Source: Planctomycetota bacterium
Lineage (GTDB): Bacteria; Planctomycetota; Phycisphaerae; Phycisphaerales; UBA1924
Reading direction: 5' to 3'
Assembly: GCA_023412695.1 (NCBI GenBank)
Contig: JAEYNG010000142.1
Location: forward strand, 1-8,895
Length of the DNA stretch: 8,895 nucleotides
Shown piece by piece: positions 1 through 6,108 of this stretch. Within the stretch, counting starts at the first letter, position 1. Each line of letters starts with the position of its first letter. Below the pieces are notes generated by a model that did no database searches, was not told the origin of the DNA, and was given only the letters and a program-made list of their open reading frames with translations. A program made the translations under genes and the position numbers.

Positions 1-431
1 GTGCACTCGAGCCGAAGGCCGGCGTGGCTGGGGTCCCACTTCGACGCGGCGATCACGTCGAGCGCCTCGGCGAGGAGCGCGGGGTAGTCCGCGTGACGCG
101 GATTGCATGCGATGCGCCCGGCCTTCACGCGCGACCTCCATAGCCGCGAGCCGATCTCGCCGACGGGCACCCCGACGCGTACCTCGACCGCGAGCGCAAG
201 CCGCAGGCGCCGCAGTGCGACACGCTTGTTCTCCATCTGGCTCCGGCGCTCGCCGGCCTGGGCCGCGACGCCGCTGGCCGTGTGCGTAAGGATGACCTGG
301 GTCTCGACCTTGTTGCGGTTCTGGCCGCCGGGGCCTCCGGTGCGGTTCGTGCTGAACATGCAGGCCCGGAGCAGCGTCTCGTCGTCGAGGCAGGCCGGGT
401 GCGGCCATGGATCGATGACCGGACGGTTCAC
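1..431 (-). CDS. Release-factor-like protein with GGQ (RF-1) domain, 3' end cut off
   Basis: The visible 143 codons form a peptidyl-tRNA hydrolase domain of the class-I release factor/ArfB type. The motif GGPGGQNRNKVET lies at residues 32-44, with the catalytic GGQ at 35-37. It is followed by a basic helix rich in Arg (around ERRSQMENKRVALRRLRLAL). There is no room for the codon-recognition domain of RF1/RF2 before the GGQ, since only about 30 residues precede it. By family knowledge such stand-alone domains release nascent peptide from ribosomes, as ArfB does on stalled ones. The basic C-terminal tail that would make it ArfB-like lies beyond the window, so rescue activity is inference. The GTG start at 431 overlaps the tsaD stop as GTGA, indicating translational coupling. 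The alternative ATG at codon 25 would remove the helix before the GGQ and is less likely. The resemblance is to release-factor-like proteins I associate with planctomycetes. Confidence 0.85.
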   Translation of the reverse strand, partial: MNRPVIDPWPHPACLDDETLLRACMFSTNRTGGPGGQNRNKVETQVILTHTASGVAAQAGERRSQMENKRVALRRLRLALAVEVRVGVPVGEIGSRLWRSRVKAGRIACNPRHADYPALLAEALDVIAASKWDPSHAGLRLEC

Positions 432-1537
432 GGCGCAGGCCTCACGCACGCGGTCGCGGCCCCGGTGGGCTGGGCCGTGAAGCTCAGCAGATCGCCCTGC
501 CACCCGTTTTCGTTCAGCTCGCACGCCCCGAGGGCCGCGATCATCGCGGCGTTGTCGAGACAGAACTCCATCTCCGGCAGACGCAAATCCAGGCCCCGTC
601 GGTCGGCAAGAGTCCTCAACTGCTCGCGCAAGAGCGAGTTTGCGCTCACGCCGCCACCGACCAATAGCGTTCGACATGTTGCATGGCGGTCGAGTGCGCG
701 TTCGAGCTTCAGAATGACCGCCGAAACCGCGGCGTGCTGGAAGGTCGCCGCCACCTGCGCTGCGTTCATCGTCGGGCCATGGGGCGGCTCGCCGCGGGCT
801 TCGCGCCGTGCGCGGGCGGTCGGGCTCTCGGGGACGCCTTTGAACGCGTACAACGCGGCGGTCTTGAGGCCGGAGAACGAGAAGTCAAGCGAGTCCGGCG
901 CGATGCGGGCGATGGGGAAGCCGGGCTTCACGGGCTCGGCCGTCCGCGCGAGTCGGTCGACCTCCGGCCCGCCGGGGAAGGGCAAGCCAAGGATCGCCGC
1001 GACCTTGTCGTACGCCTCGCCGATCGCGTCATCGACGGTCGAGCCGATCCGGCGCGAGCGTGTCGGGCCGTCGCAGAGGTAGATCGATGAGTGCCCGCCG
1101 CTGACGACGAGCCCGATTGCGGGCCAGGACGGCGGACCGGGGATGGCACGCTGCGGCCGGGCGATCCAGCCCGCGGCAAGATGTGCCTGCACGTGATCGA
1201 CGGCGACACACGGGATGCCCAGTCCGAAGGCGAGGGCCTTGGCCGCGGCCACGCCGACGAGCAGCGAGCCGATGAGGCCGGGGCGATTGCCGACCGCGAC
1301 GGCGTCAATATCGTCGAGGGTGACACCGGCCTCGGCGAGCGCCGCGCGAACGATTGGCAGGATGCGCTCCGCGTGTGCGCGGCTGGCGATCTCGGGCACA
1401 ACGCCCCGATACTCGGCGTGCAGGTCGTGCTGCGAGGCGATGCGGTTGGACAGCACTTCGCGACCGTCGCGCACGATCGCGGCGGCGGTCTCGTCGCACG
1501 ATGTCTCGACCCCGAGGATCAGTCGGCGATCAGCCAC
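428..1537 (-). CDS. tsaD: tRNA N6-adenosine threonylcarbamoyltransferase TsaD
   Basis: TsaD transfers threonylcarbamoyl from TC-AMP to A37 of ANN-decoding tRNAs, working in the cytoplasm with TsaB and TsaE. Family signatures appear in order along 369 aa: GVETSCDET (9-17), metal-binding HxxxH (H115, H119), VSGGH (145-149), GEAYDKV (173-179), PFPGGP (186-191), FSFSGLKT (219-226), GGGVSAN (294-300) and EFCLDNAAMIA, with D328 the third metal ligand. The frame is open upstream to an ATG at 1621. That would add 28 Pro/Arg-rich residues and overlap the protease gene by 92 nt. The GTG at 1537 puts the start directly before the conserved ILGVETSCDE strand, so I chose it. It overlaps the protease stop by 8 nt. 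Differences from typical TsaD are GNRPGL in place of TAGPGL (83-88) and a charged insertion after the FSFSGLKT motif. The tsaB, tsaC and tsaE genes are not in this window. Confidence 0.95.
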   Translation of the reverse strand: MADRRLILGVETSCDETAAAIVRDGREVLSNRIASQHDLHAEYRGVVPEIASRAHAERILPIVRAALAEAGVTLDDIDAVAVGNRPGLIGSLLVGVAAAKALAFGLGIPCVAVDHVQAHLAAGWIARPQRAIPGPPSWPAIGLVVSGGHSSIYLCDGPTRSRRIGSTVDDAIGEAYDKVAAILGLPFPGGPEVDRLARTAEPVKPGFPIARIAPDSLDFSFSGLKTAALYAFKGVPESPTARARREARGEPPHGPTMNAAQVAATFQHAAVSAVILKLERALDRHATCRTLLVGGGVSANSLLREQLRTLADRRGLDLRLPEMEFCLDNAAMIAALGACELNENGWQGDLLSFTAQPTGAATACVRPAP

Positions 1538-3290
1538 CGGACGGGGTCTCGGCCTTGGCGGAGTTGGTGGACTCCTGCGCTTCATTCTGCACATCGGCCT
1601 GGAGAAGCCAACGTTCGACATCTTCGCCGGTGATCTTCAGCTTCGCGATGAGCTTGCCTTCTGCATCGCGGATCTCGAGATGCCCGTCGGTGAGCTTCGT
1701 GTCGTCGGGCCAGAGATCAATGAGCTGAGGCTTCTTCTCGCCGGTTTCCGCCGCGGTCTCGAGGGCGGCGATCCGCTTATCGATGCGGGCGAACTCCAGC
1801 CCCAGACGCTCGCGTGTCCGCTCCAAGTTGCGGAGCTCGGTCACCGCGATCTCGGCGTGCGCATCCTGAAGATCGCTCACCGGCTCCCACTCGCCGGTCT
1901 CCAGCCGCCCCTGCAGCGCCCGGAGCGCGGCCGCCAGCTGCTTGTCGCTCGCTTCTTCCTCAATCCATGCCGGGTCGTTCCAACGCTGGTCCTTGACGAC
2001 TTCTTTGGGGTCGCCATCGGGCCGCACGGCGTCAAAGTCGCGGCGGCGGAGGAAACGGGCGAGGAGTTCCTTGTCGGTGACCGGCACATAGAAGCCGGGG
2101 CTGGGGTCGACGCCCCAAGTCGTGGAACTGTCCTCGCGCTGGATGAGCCGCCCCGAGGGCAGGTAGTACTTCTGCGTCGTGAACTTGAGCTTTGCCTTTG
2201 GCTGGCGCGGCAGGTTGATGACGGTCTGCACAAGGCCCTTGCCGAAGGTGCGCGTGCCGATGACGATGCCGGCCTTGTGGTCCTGGATCGCGCCAGAAAC
2301 AATCTCGCTGGCCGAGGCGGAGCCGCCATCGACAAGCACGGCGACGGGCAGTCCGACCGCCGGGCCGCCGGGCGCCGCGGTGAGGGTCTGGTTGGGCAAC
2401 GCTCGGCCGCGGATCGAGACGATGGTACCCTCGTTCAGGAACGCGTCGGCGATCCGCTGGGCTCCCTCGAGCGTGCCGCCCGGGTTGCCGCGGAGGTCGA
2501 GGACAAGCGAGGAGAGCTTGTGGCCGCCTGATTGTGCGGCCTTGCGGGCGGCGGCGAGCGCGGCCTCGAACTCCGAGGGGGCCGAGGGCGTGAACTGCGC
2601 CACGCGGATGTAGGCGATGCCCCGATCGGCATCGAGGAAGTAGTCCCAGTGGCCGGCGTCGCCGGGCAGCCTGCGCAGGCCGCGCACCGCGCGGTAGGTG
2701 ATCGACTTGCGGGTCAGGGTGAAGGGAAGTTCCGCTCCGTCGCGCTGGATGACGAAACTCACCTGAGTGTCGGGGGGGCCGGTGAGCAGGTCCACGCACT
2801 GGTCGCTGGTCAGACCGAAGGTGGACTTGCCCTCGATGCTGATGATCCGGTCGCCGGAGAGGATGCCGGCGGCAAGGGCGGGCGACTCCTCGAGCGGCGT
2901 AACAACCGTGAGCCAGCCGTCGCGCATCTCGATCTGGCAGCCGATCCCGGAGAAGTTGCCGGTCATCTGCTTGTCGAAGTCCGCCGCGTCCTCCGGCGCA
3001 ATGTACTCGGCGTACGGGTCGCTCAGCGCTTCGAGCAGGCCGTCGATCGCTCCCTTCTGGAGCTTGGCGACCTCGGGCTCATCGACGTACGCCTCGTTAA
3101 CGAGGCGGTAGACGTCGGCGACGGGGCCGAAGAAGTCCGTCTGACCGCTCAACTGCGCGTAGAGCTGCGGCCCCTTGGTGACCGAGAAGACGCCCAGGAC
3201 AAAGGCGAGGGCGACGATGAGGTAGCCCAGTCGGCGCGAACCGGTGTCGCGACGGGCGGGGGTGGAATCTTGCTTGATGGCAGACGGCAT
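1530..3290 (-). CDS. S41 family C-terminal processing peptidase (CtpA/Prc-like), membrane anchored
   Basis: This is a PDZ-containing serine protease of the carboxyl-terminal processing family, which cleaves periplasmic or secreted substrates near their C-termini. The 586-aa protein has a basic N-terminus, one membrane segment at about 21-38 (signal anchor, no clear cleavage site) and an N-terminal helical domain (55-110). A PDZ domain spans about 113-195 (FSGIGCQI, SPALAAGILSGDRIISIEG), and the protease core about 222-385. The catalytic triad can be placed by spacing. S326 in SASASEI, D337 in IQDHKAG and K351 in TFGKGLVQT sit 11 and 14 residues apart, as in E. coli Prc (S430/D441/K455). Residues about 400-586 are a long extra region. 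It contains a charged helix likely to form a coiled coil (475-515) and ends in a Ser/Glu-rich tail. AAGGAGG six nt before the ATG fixes the start. It is the first gene of a protease-tsaD-release factor operon. Confidence 0.93.
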   Translation of the reverse strand: MPSAIKQDSTPARRDTGSRRLGYLIVALAFVLGVFSVTKGPQLYAQLSGQTDFFGPVADVYRLVNEAYVDEPEVAKLQKGAIDGLLEALSDPYAEYIAPEDAADFDKQMTGNFSGIGCQIEMRDGWLTVVTPLEESPALAAGILSGDRIISIEGKSTFGLTSDQCVDLLTGPPDTQVSFVIQRDGAELPFTLTRKSITYRAVRGLRRLPGDAGHWDYFLDADRGIAYIRVAQFTPSAPSEFEAALAAARKAAQSGGHKLSSLVLDLRGNPGGTLEGAQRIADAFLNEGTIVSIRGRALPNQTLTAAPGGPAVGLPVAVLVDGGSASASEIVSGAIQDHKAGIVIGTRTFGKGLVQTVINLPRQPKAKLKFTTQKYYLPSGRLIQREDSSTTWGVDPSPGFYVPVTDKELLARFLRRRDFDAVRPDGDPKEVVKDQRWNDPAWIEEEASDKQLAAALRALQGRLETGEWEPVSDLQDAHAEIAVTELRNLERTRERLGLEFARIDKRIAALETAAETGEKKPQLIDLWPDDTKLTDGHLEIRDAEGKLIAKLKITGEDVERWLLQADVQNEAQESTNSAKAETPSGG

Positions 3291-3296
3291 CGATGG

Positions 3297-3303
3297 CCTC
3301 CTT
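3297..3303 (-). promoter_or_regulatory. Strong Shine-Dalgarno of the S41 peptidase gene
   Basis: Read on the minus strand the sequence is AAGGAGG, six bases before the ATG at 3290. It is the best ribosome binding site in the window and decides the protease start. It contrasts with hflX and the sulfotransferase, which lack a recognisable one. Confidence 0.85.
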
Positions 3304-3310
3304 GCTTCCG

Positions 3311-3320
3311 ATTATTCGCA
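3311..3320 (-). promoter_or_regulatory. Possible extended -10 promoter of the protease-tsaD operon
   Basis: On the minus strand TGCGAATAAT holds a hexamer AATAAT (5 of 6 matches to TATAAT). There is no good -35 box at 16-18 bp. If used, transcription would start near 3304, right at the Shine-Dalgarno, giving a leader of about 15 nt. It is an A/T-rich island in otherwise GC-rich sequence, which is the main argument for it. Confidence 0.35.
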
Positions 3321-3389
3321 CCGCTGAACGAGCGTGCCGGTTGCGACGGGTGGCGGCGTGATGCCCGCGTGAAAACGGCTTCAGGCGGG

Positions 3390-3405
3390 GCCGGGCGGGC
3401 CCGGC
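3390..3405. repeat. Perfect GC inverted repeat in front of hflX
   Basis: GCCGGGC-GG-GCCCGGC is a 7-bp inverted repeat with a 2-base centre (6 bp if a 4-base loop is needed). It ends 18 bases before the hflX ATG and just before a TACAGT element at 3409-3414. It could be an operator or a DNA/RNA hairpin. It has no T-tract, so it is not an intrinsic terminator in either direction. In GC-rich DNA such a repeat can also occur by chance. Confidence 0.4.
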
Positions 3406-3408
3406 ACC

Positions 3409-3414
3409 TACAGT
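3409..3414 (+). promoter_or_regulatory. Possible -10 element of hflX
   Basis: TACAGT resembles a -10 box (TATAAT, 4 of 6 matches) and ends 9 bases before the hflX ATG at 3424. No -35 box is visible at the proper distance because the sequence there is a pure G/C tract. If real, the mRNA would begin at or within a few bases of the ATG, which would fit the absence of a Shine-Dalgarno. Confidence 0.25.
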
Positions 3415-3423
3415 TTGGCCTCG

Positions 3424-4878
3424 ATGCCTGCCCCTACTGAACGTACCTCCCTGAGTGTGCAGTCCGAACGCGCCGTGCTCGCGGCGGTTCGGCTGCCGGA
3501 ATCAAACTTCGACCCGCGCGACCCGTTCGGCGAGCTGCGCTCGCTTGCGGAGCAGGCGGGGGCGATCGTTGTCGGCGAGATGGAGCAGCGGAAGCTCAAG
3601 CCCGAGGCCGCGACATTCATCGGTTCGGGAAAGCTTGAGGAGATGCGGAACCTGTGCGACGCGCTCGACGCGACGCTGGTGATCTTCGATCACGACTTGT
3701 CGCCTCGCCAGATCCGGAACATCGAGGAGATCCTCTCGCCCAAGGGCCGCACGCCGGTGAAGGTGGTGGACCGCTCGGAGCTGATCCTCGACATCTTCGC
3801 CAGCCGCGCGACGACCCACGAGGCCAAGCTGGCCGTCGAGCTGGCGCAGATGGAGTACACGTATCCGCGCCTGCGGGCGATGTGGGACCACTTGGAGCGC
3901 ATTGTCGGCGGCGCGGGGGGCATGGCCGGGATCGGCACCCGTGGCCCGGGCGAGCAGCAGCTCGAGATCGACCGCCGCCTTGCCCAGCGACGGCGACTGG
4001 AGTTGCAGTCAGAGCTTGACGTCATCTACGAGCGGATGCGGCGGATGGTCCGTGACCGAAAGTTGTCGCACTTCACAGTGGGGATCGTCGGCTATACCAA
4101 TGCGGGCAAGAGCACGCTCTTCAACGCATTGACGGTCGGCGGCGCATACGCCGATGACCGCGTATTCGCGACGCTGGTGACGCGCACGAGGGACTGGGAC
4201 CTCGGCGGCGGCTTGACCGTCATGCTGTCGGACACGGTCGGGTTCGTGCGCGACCTGCCGCACCACCTGATCGCAAGCTTCCGTGCGACCCTCGAGGAAG
4301 CGACGCACGCCGACCTGATCCTGATCGTGCTCGACGTCTCCGATCCCTCGGCGGAGCTCCAGTATCGCACGGTGGTCGATACGCTCGATTCGCTCGAGTC
4401 GGAGATCGCCGCGCAGCAGGAACGCGACGCCCGCGCGGCCGGGCCCGCGGGCTCTCGCGGAGCGAGCGACGACGGCGAGGCCGGTTGGGAACCCGCCGAG
4501 CGGATCGTCCTGCTGAACAAAGCCGACAAGCTGCAGGACAACCGCGAGCTGCTCGTGTGGCTGAACAAGATCCCCGGTGCGATCCCGATCTCGGCCATCA
4601 ACCCCGGCGGGCAGGGGCACGAAGCACTGCGCGACCGCGTGCGAGCGGCGGCGCAGATGGGCGTGATGGAGGTCGACATTGCTGTGCCCCTGACCGAGGG
4701 CAAGGCCGTGCAGAGACTCGAGACGCGGGCCAAGGTGGTCTCGCGCGAATACAGCGAGGACGGGCGCGAGGTCCGGATGCGTGTGCGGATCGGCAGGCGG
4801 CAGCTGGACCAGTTGCTTTCAACGACCGGGGGGCGGCTGCGGGTACTTGGCGGAGAGGCCGCGAAAGCGGGGGGGTAA
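3424..4878 (+). CDS. hflX: Ribosome-associated GTPase HflX
   Basis: HflX binds the 50S subunit and, in E. coli and others, splits stalled or hibernating 70S ribosomes using GTP. Counting from the ATG at 3424 the protein is 484 aa. An N-terminal HflX domain with a helical linker covers about 15-210 and includes FIGSGKLEEM, VIFDHDLSPRQIRN and GIGTRGPGEQQLEIDRR. The G domain follows: G1 GYTNAGKS (223-230), switch I region FATLVTRTRD, G3 DTVGF (270-274) and G4 NKAD (365-368). A C-terminal domain of about 60 residues ends the protein. The start is uncertain: a TTG at 3415 is in frame three codons upstream, and neither start has a Shine-Dalgarno. I prefer the ATG. Two oddities are Val where many HflX proteins have Asp in the ATLD motif, and a hydrophilic, Ala/Gly-rich insert (about 330-359) just before G4. 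It is divergent from the protease operon. Confidence 0.95.
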   Translation: MPAPTERTSLSVQSERAVLAAVRLPESNFDPRDPFGELRSLAEQAGAIVVGEMEQRKLKPEAATFIGSGKLEEMRNLCDALDATLVIFDHDLSPRQIRNIEEILSPKGRTPVKVVDRSELILDIFASRATTHEAKLAVELAQMEYTYPRLRAMWDHLERIVGGAGGMAGIGTRGPGEQQLEIDRRLAQRRRLELQSELDVIYERMRRMVRDRKLSHFTVGIVGYTNAGKSTLFNALTVGGAYADDRVFATLVTRTRDWDLGGGLTVMLSDTVGFVRDLPHHLIASFRATLEEATHADLILIVLDVSDPSAELQYRTVVDTLDSLESEIAAQQERDARAAGPAGSRGASDDGEAGWEPAERIVLLNKADKLQDNRELLVWLNKIPGAIPISAINPGGQGHEALRDRVRAAAQMGVMEVDIAVPLTEGKAVQRLETRAKVVSREYSEDGREVRMRVRIGRRQLDQLLSTTGGRLRVLGGEAAKAGG

Positions 4879-4923
4879 GGCCCCAACAGCGGGGTGTCGC
4901 TGGAATTCCGGCCGGACCCTGCC

Positions 4924-4929
4924 GATACT
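4924..4929 (+). promoter_or_regulatory. Possible -10 element of the tRNA-Thr gene
   Basis: GATACT matches TATAAT at 4 of 6 positions and is followed by a plausible start site about 20 bases before the mature tRNA end. The only -35 candidate at 17 bp is TGGAAT (4901-4906), which is poor. With no terminator between hflX (stop at 4878) and the tRNA, read-through from hflX is an equally good explanation. Confidence 0.3.
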
Positions 4930-4954
4930 CTTGGCCTGCCGCGACGGCGGTGAG

Positions 4955-5026
4955 GCCACCTTAGCTCAGCGGTAGAGCGATGCTTTCGTAAAGCATAGGT
5001 CCAGGGTTCAAATCCCTGAGGTGGCT
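4955..5026 (+). tRNA. tRNA-Thr (anticodon CGT)
   Basis: A complete 72-nt cloverleaf can be folded by eye. The acceptor stem GCCACCT/AGGTGGC has seven perfect pairs. The D arm is GCTC-AGCGGTA-GAGC and the anticodon stem ATGCT/AGCAT. The loop TTCGTAA has anticodon CGT at 4987-4989. The variable loop has five bases, and the T arm is CAGGG-TTCAAAT-CCCTG. CGU reads the threonine codon ACG, common in GC-rich genomes. The discriminator is U and CCA is not encoded, so it must be added after transcription. A37 in the loop is the position modified by TsaD, whose gene lies in the same window. A strong terminator follows within 10 bases. Confidence 0.97.
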
Positions 5027-5034
5027 CTTGACGG

Positions 5035-5070
5035 CGGCACGGGAAGATTGCCCGTGCCGTTTCTGTTTTT
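5035..5070 (+). terminator. Intrinsic terminator after tRNA-Thr
   Basis: CGGCACGGG (5035-5043), loop AAGATTG, and CCCGTGCCG (5051-5059) form a perfect 9-bp GC-rich stem. A T-rich tract TTTCTGTTTTT (5060-5070) follows. It ends the tRNA transcript and, if read through, that of hflX. It also rules out the in-frame upstream starts of the next gene that fall inside the tRNA or this hairpin. Confidence 0.92.
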
Positions 5071-5113
5071 GAGGCCGCTCGGCCGCCTTGGCAGCTCAGG
5101 ATCCGCCCCTCCC

Positions 5114-6106
5114 ATGACGCGCCGCGTAGCACAGCCCCTCCCGCCCGCACCCGGTTCGGCCGCGGCGTGTGCACGGGACCCGTCGCTCCGGTTCGCGTTC
5201 ATCGGCGGGGCCCGCAAGAGCGGCACGACGTGGCTGCTGAAGATGCTCGCGGCTCACCCCGAGCTCTTTGCGATGGGGGAGGGGTTCTTCGTCGGGACGA
5301 GCGGCTGGGGCCTGACGCCCGCGCTGGACGAGCGTGTGTTCCGGAACTGGATGGCGCTCGACGACGTGGCAGGCTCGTGGGTGAAGGGGGTGCCGGCGGA
5401 GGAGGCTGCGCGGATCGCTCGGCGCGGGATGATCGAGTCACTGATCCGCTCGGCCGTGGCACGCTCCGGCAAGCCCCGTGTCAGTGTAGCTGTCGACAAG
5501 AGCGCGTACGCGTACTCGCGCTTCGCGGGGCAGTTGTTCGAGCTGTTCCCGGAGGCAAGCTTCATCGACATCGTTCGCGACGGGCGCGACGCGGCGGTGT
5601 CGGACGTCTTCATGATCCTCGCCAAGGGGCTGGGCAAACATTTCCCGGAGGACAACCTCGAGCACCTCGAGCGGGCACGCGCGTTCCATGTCGAGGGGAA
5701 GGGCGAGCCGGTGCCGCTGTTCAACGAGTGGCTGCTCCGGCGGTCGGCGCGCGAATGGGCGGAAGCGATCGCGGGCTCGGCCGTTGCGCGGGAGTGTTTC
5801 GGCGACCGATACGTGCAGTTCCGGTACGAGGACCTGTTGGAGGATGCAACGGACGTGCGCCGGGCGCTCAGAGTGCTGGGAGTTGACGCCTCCGATCGCG
5901 CGGTTGAGGCGTGCATCGAGGCTGGTTCGTTCAGGTCGCTTTCGGGCGGGCGGACGCCGGGGCAGGAGGACCGTCGCAACTTCTTCCGCAAGGGCGTCGC
6001 GGGTGATTGGCGGTCGCACTTCCGCGATGAGGACAAGGCGATCTTCAACGACGAGGCGGGGCGGGCGCTGGTGGAACTCGGCTACGAGCGCGGCGAGAAC
6101 TGGTAG
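5114..6106 (+). CDS. PAPS-dependent sulfotransferase domain protein
   Basis: This soluble 330-aa enzyme is predicted to move a sulfuryl group from PAPS to an unknown acceptor. All three classical motifs are present. The 5'-phosphosulfate loop RKSGTTWL lies at 34-41, with Lys35 contacting the cofactor. The 3'-phosphate strand and helix IVRDGRDAAVSD lie at 153-164 (Arg155, Ser163). The C-terminal RKGVAGDW, the RKGxxGDW motif, lies at 292-299. No signal peptide or membrane segment is seen, and the length fits cytosolic-type sulfotransferases. The frame is open upstream through the terminator and into the tRNA, but starts there are unlikely, so the ATG at 5114 is chosen. It has no good Shine-Dalgarno (AGGA is 12 bases away). 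The next gene begins 2 bases after the stop, so the two are probably co-transcribed. I see no clear promoter in the 43 bp after the terminator. The acceptor could be a small molecule, glycan or lipid; the sequence does not say. Confidence 0.9.
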   Translation: MTRRVAQPLPPAPGSAAACARDPSLRFAFIGGARKSGTTWLLKMLAAHPELFAMGEGFFVGTSGWGLTPALDERVFRNWMALDDVAGSWVKGVPAEEAARIARRGMIESLIRSAVARSGKPRVSVAVDKSAYAYSRFAGQLFELFPEASFIDIVRDGRDAAVSDVFMILAKGLGKHFPEDNLEHLERARAFHVEGKGEPVPLFNEWLLRRSAREWAEAIAGSAVARECFGDRYVQFRYEDLLEDATDVRRALRVLGVDASDRAVEACIEAGSFRSLSGGRTPGQEDRRNFFRKGVAGDWRSHFRDEDKAIFNDEAGRALVELGYERGENW

Positions 6107-6108
6107 CC

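Noticed and set aside
1538..1621. Longer TsaD N-terminus from the ATG at 1621
   Set aside because: It would add 28 Pro/Arg-rich residues that overlap the protease coding end. The conserved TsaD fold begins only after the GTG at 1537.
1215..3440. Two long consecutive plus-strand open frames, in the same frame, antisense to tsaD and the S41 protease
   Set aside because: They oppose genes with clear catalytic motifs. Their protein sequences show no recognisable domain, and such open antisense frames are expected from codon bias in GC-rich genes.
4881..4894. CCCC-AACAGC-GGGG hairpin after hflX as a terminator
   Set aside because: It has only four base pairs and no T-tract; the real terminator is after the tRNA.
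5021..5113. Longer sulfotransferase N-terminus from a GTG inside the tRNA
   Set aside because: It would be translated from the tRNA 3' end and through the intrinsic terminator hairpin. The ATG at 5114 leaves all motifs intact.
4092..5174. 360-codon minus-strand frame antisense to hflX and through the tRNA
   Set aside because: Part of its product (GFEPWTYALRKHRSTAELRW) is just the reverse-strand translation of the tRNA gene, a known source of false protein annotations. The rest opposes hflX.
5254..6048. 264-codon minus-strand frame antisense to the sulfotransferase
   Set aside because: The Ser/Arg-rich product has no domain features and opposes a gene with clear PAPS motifs.
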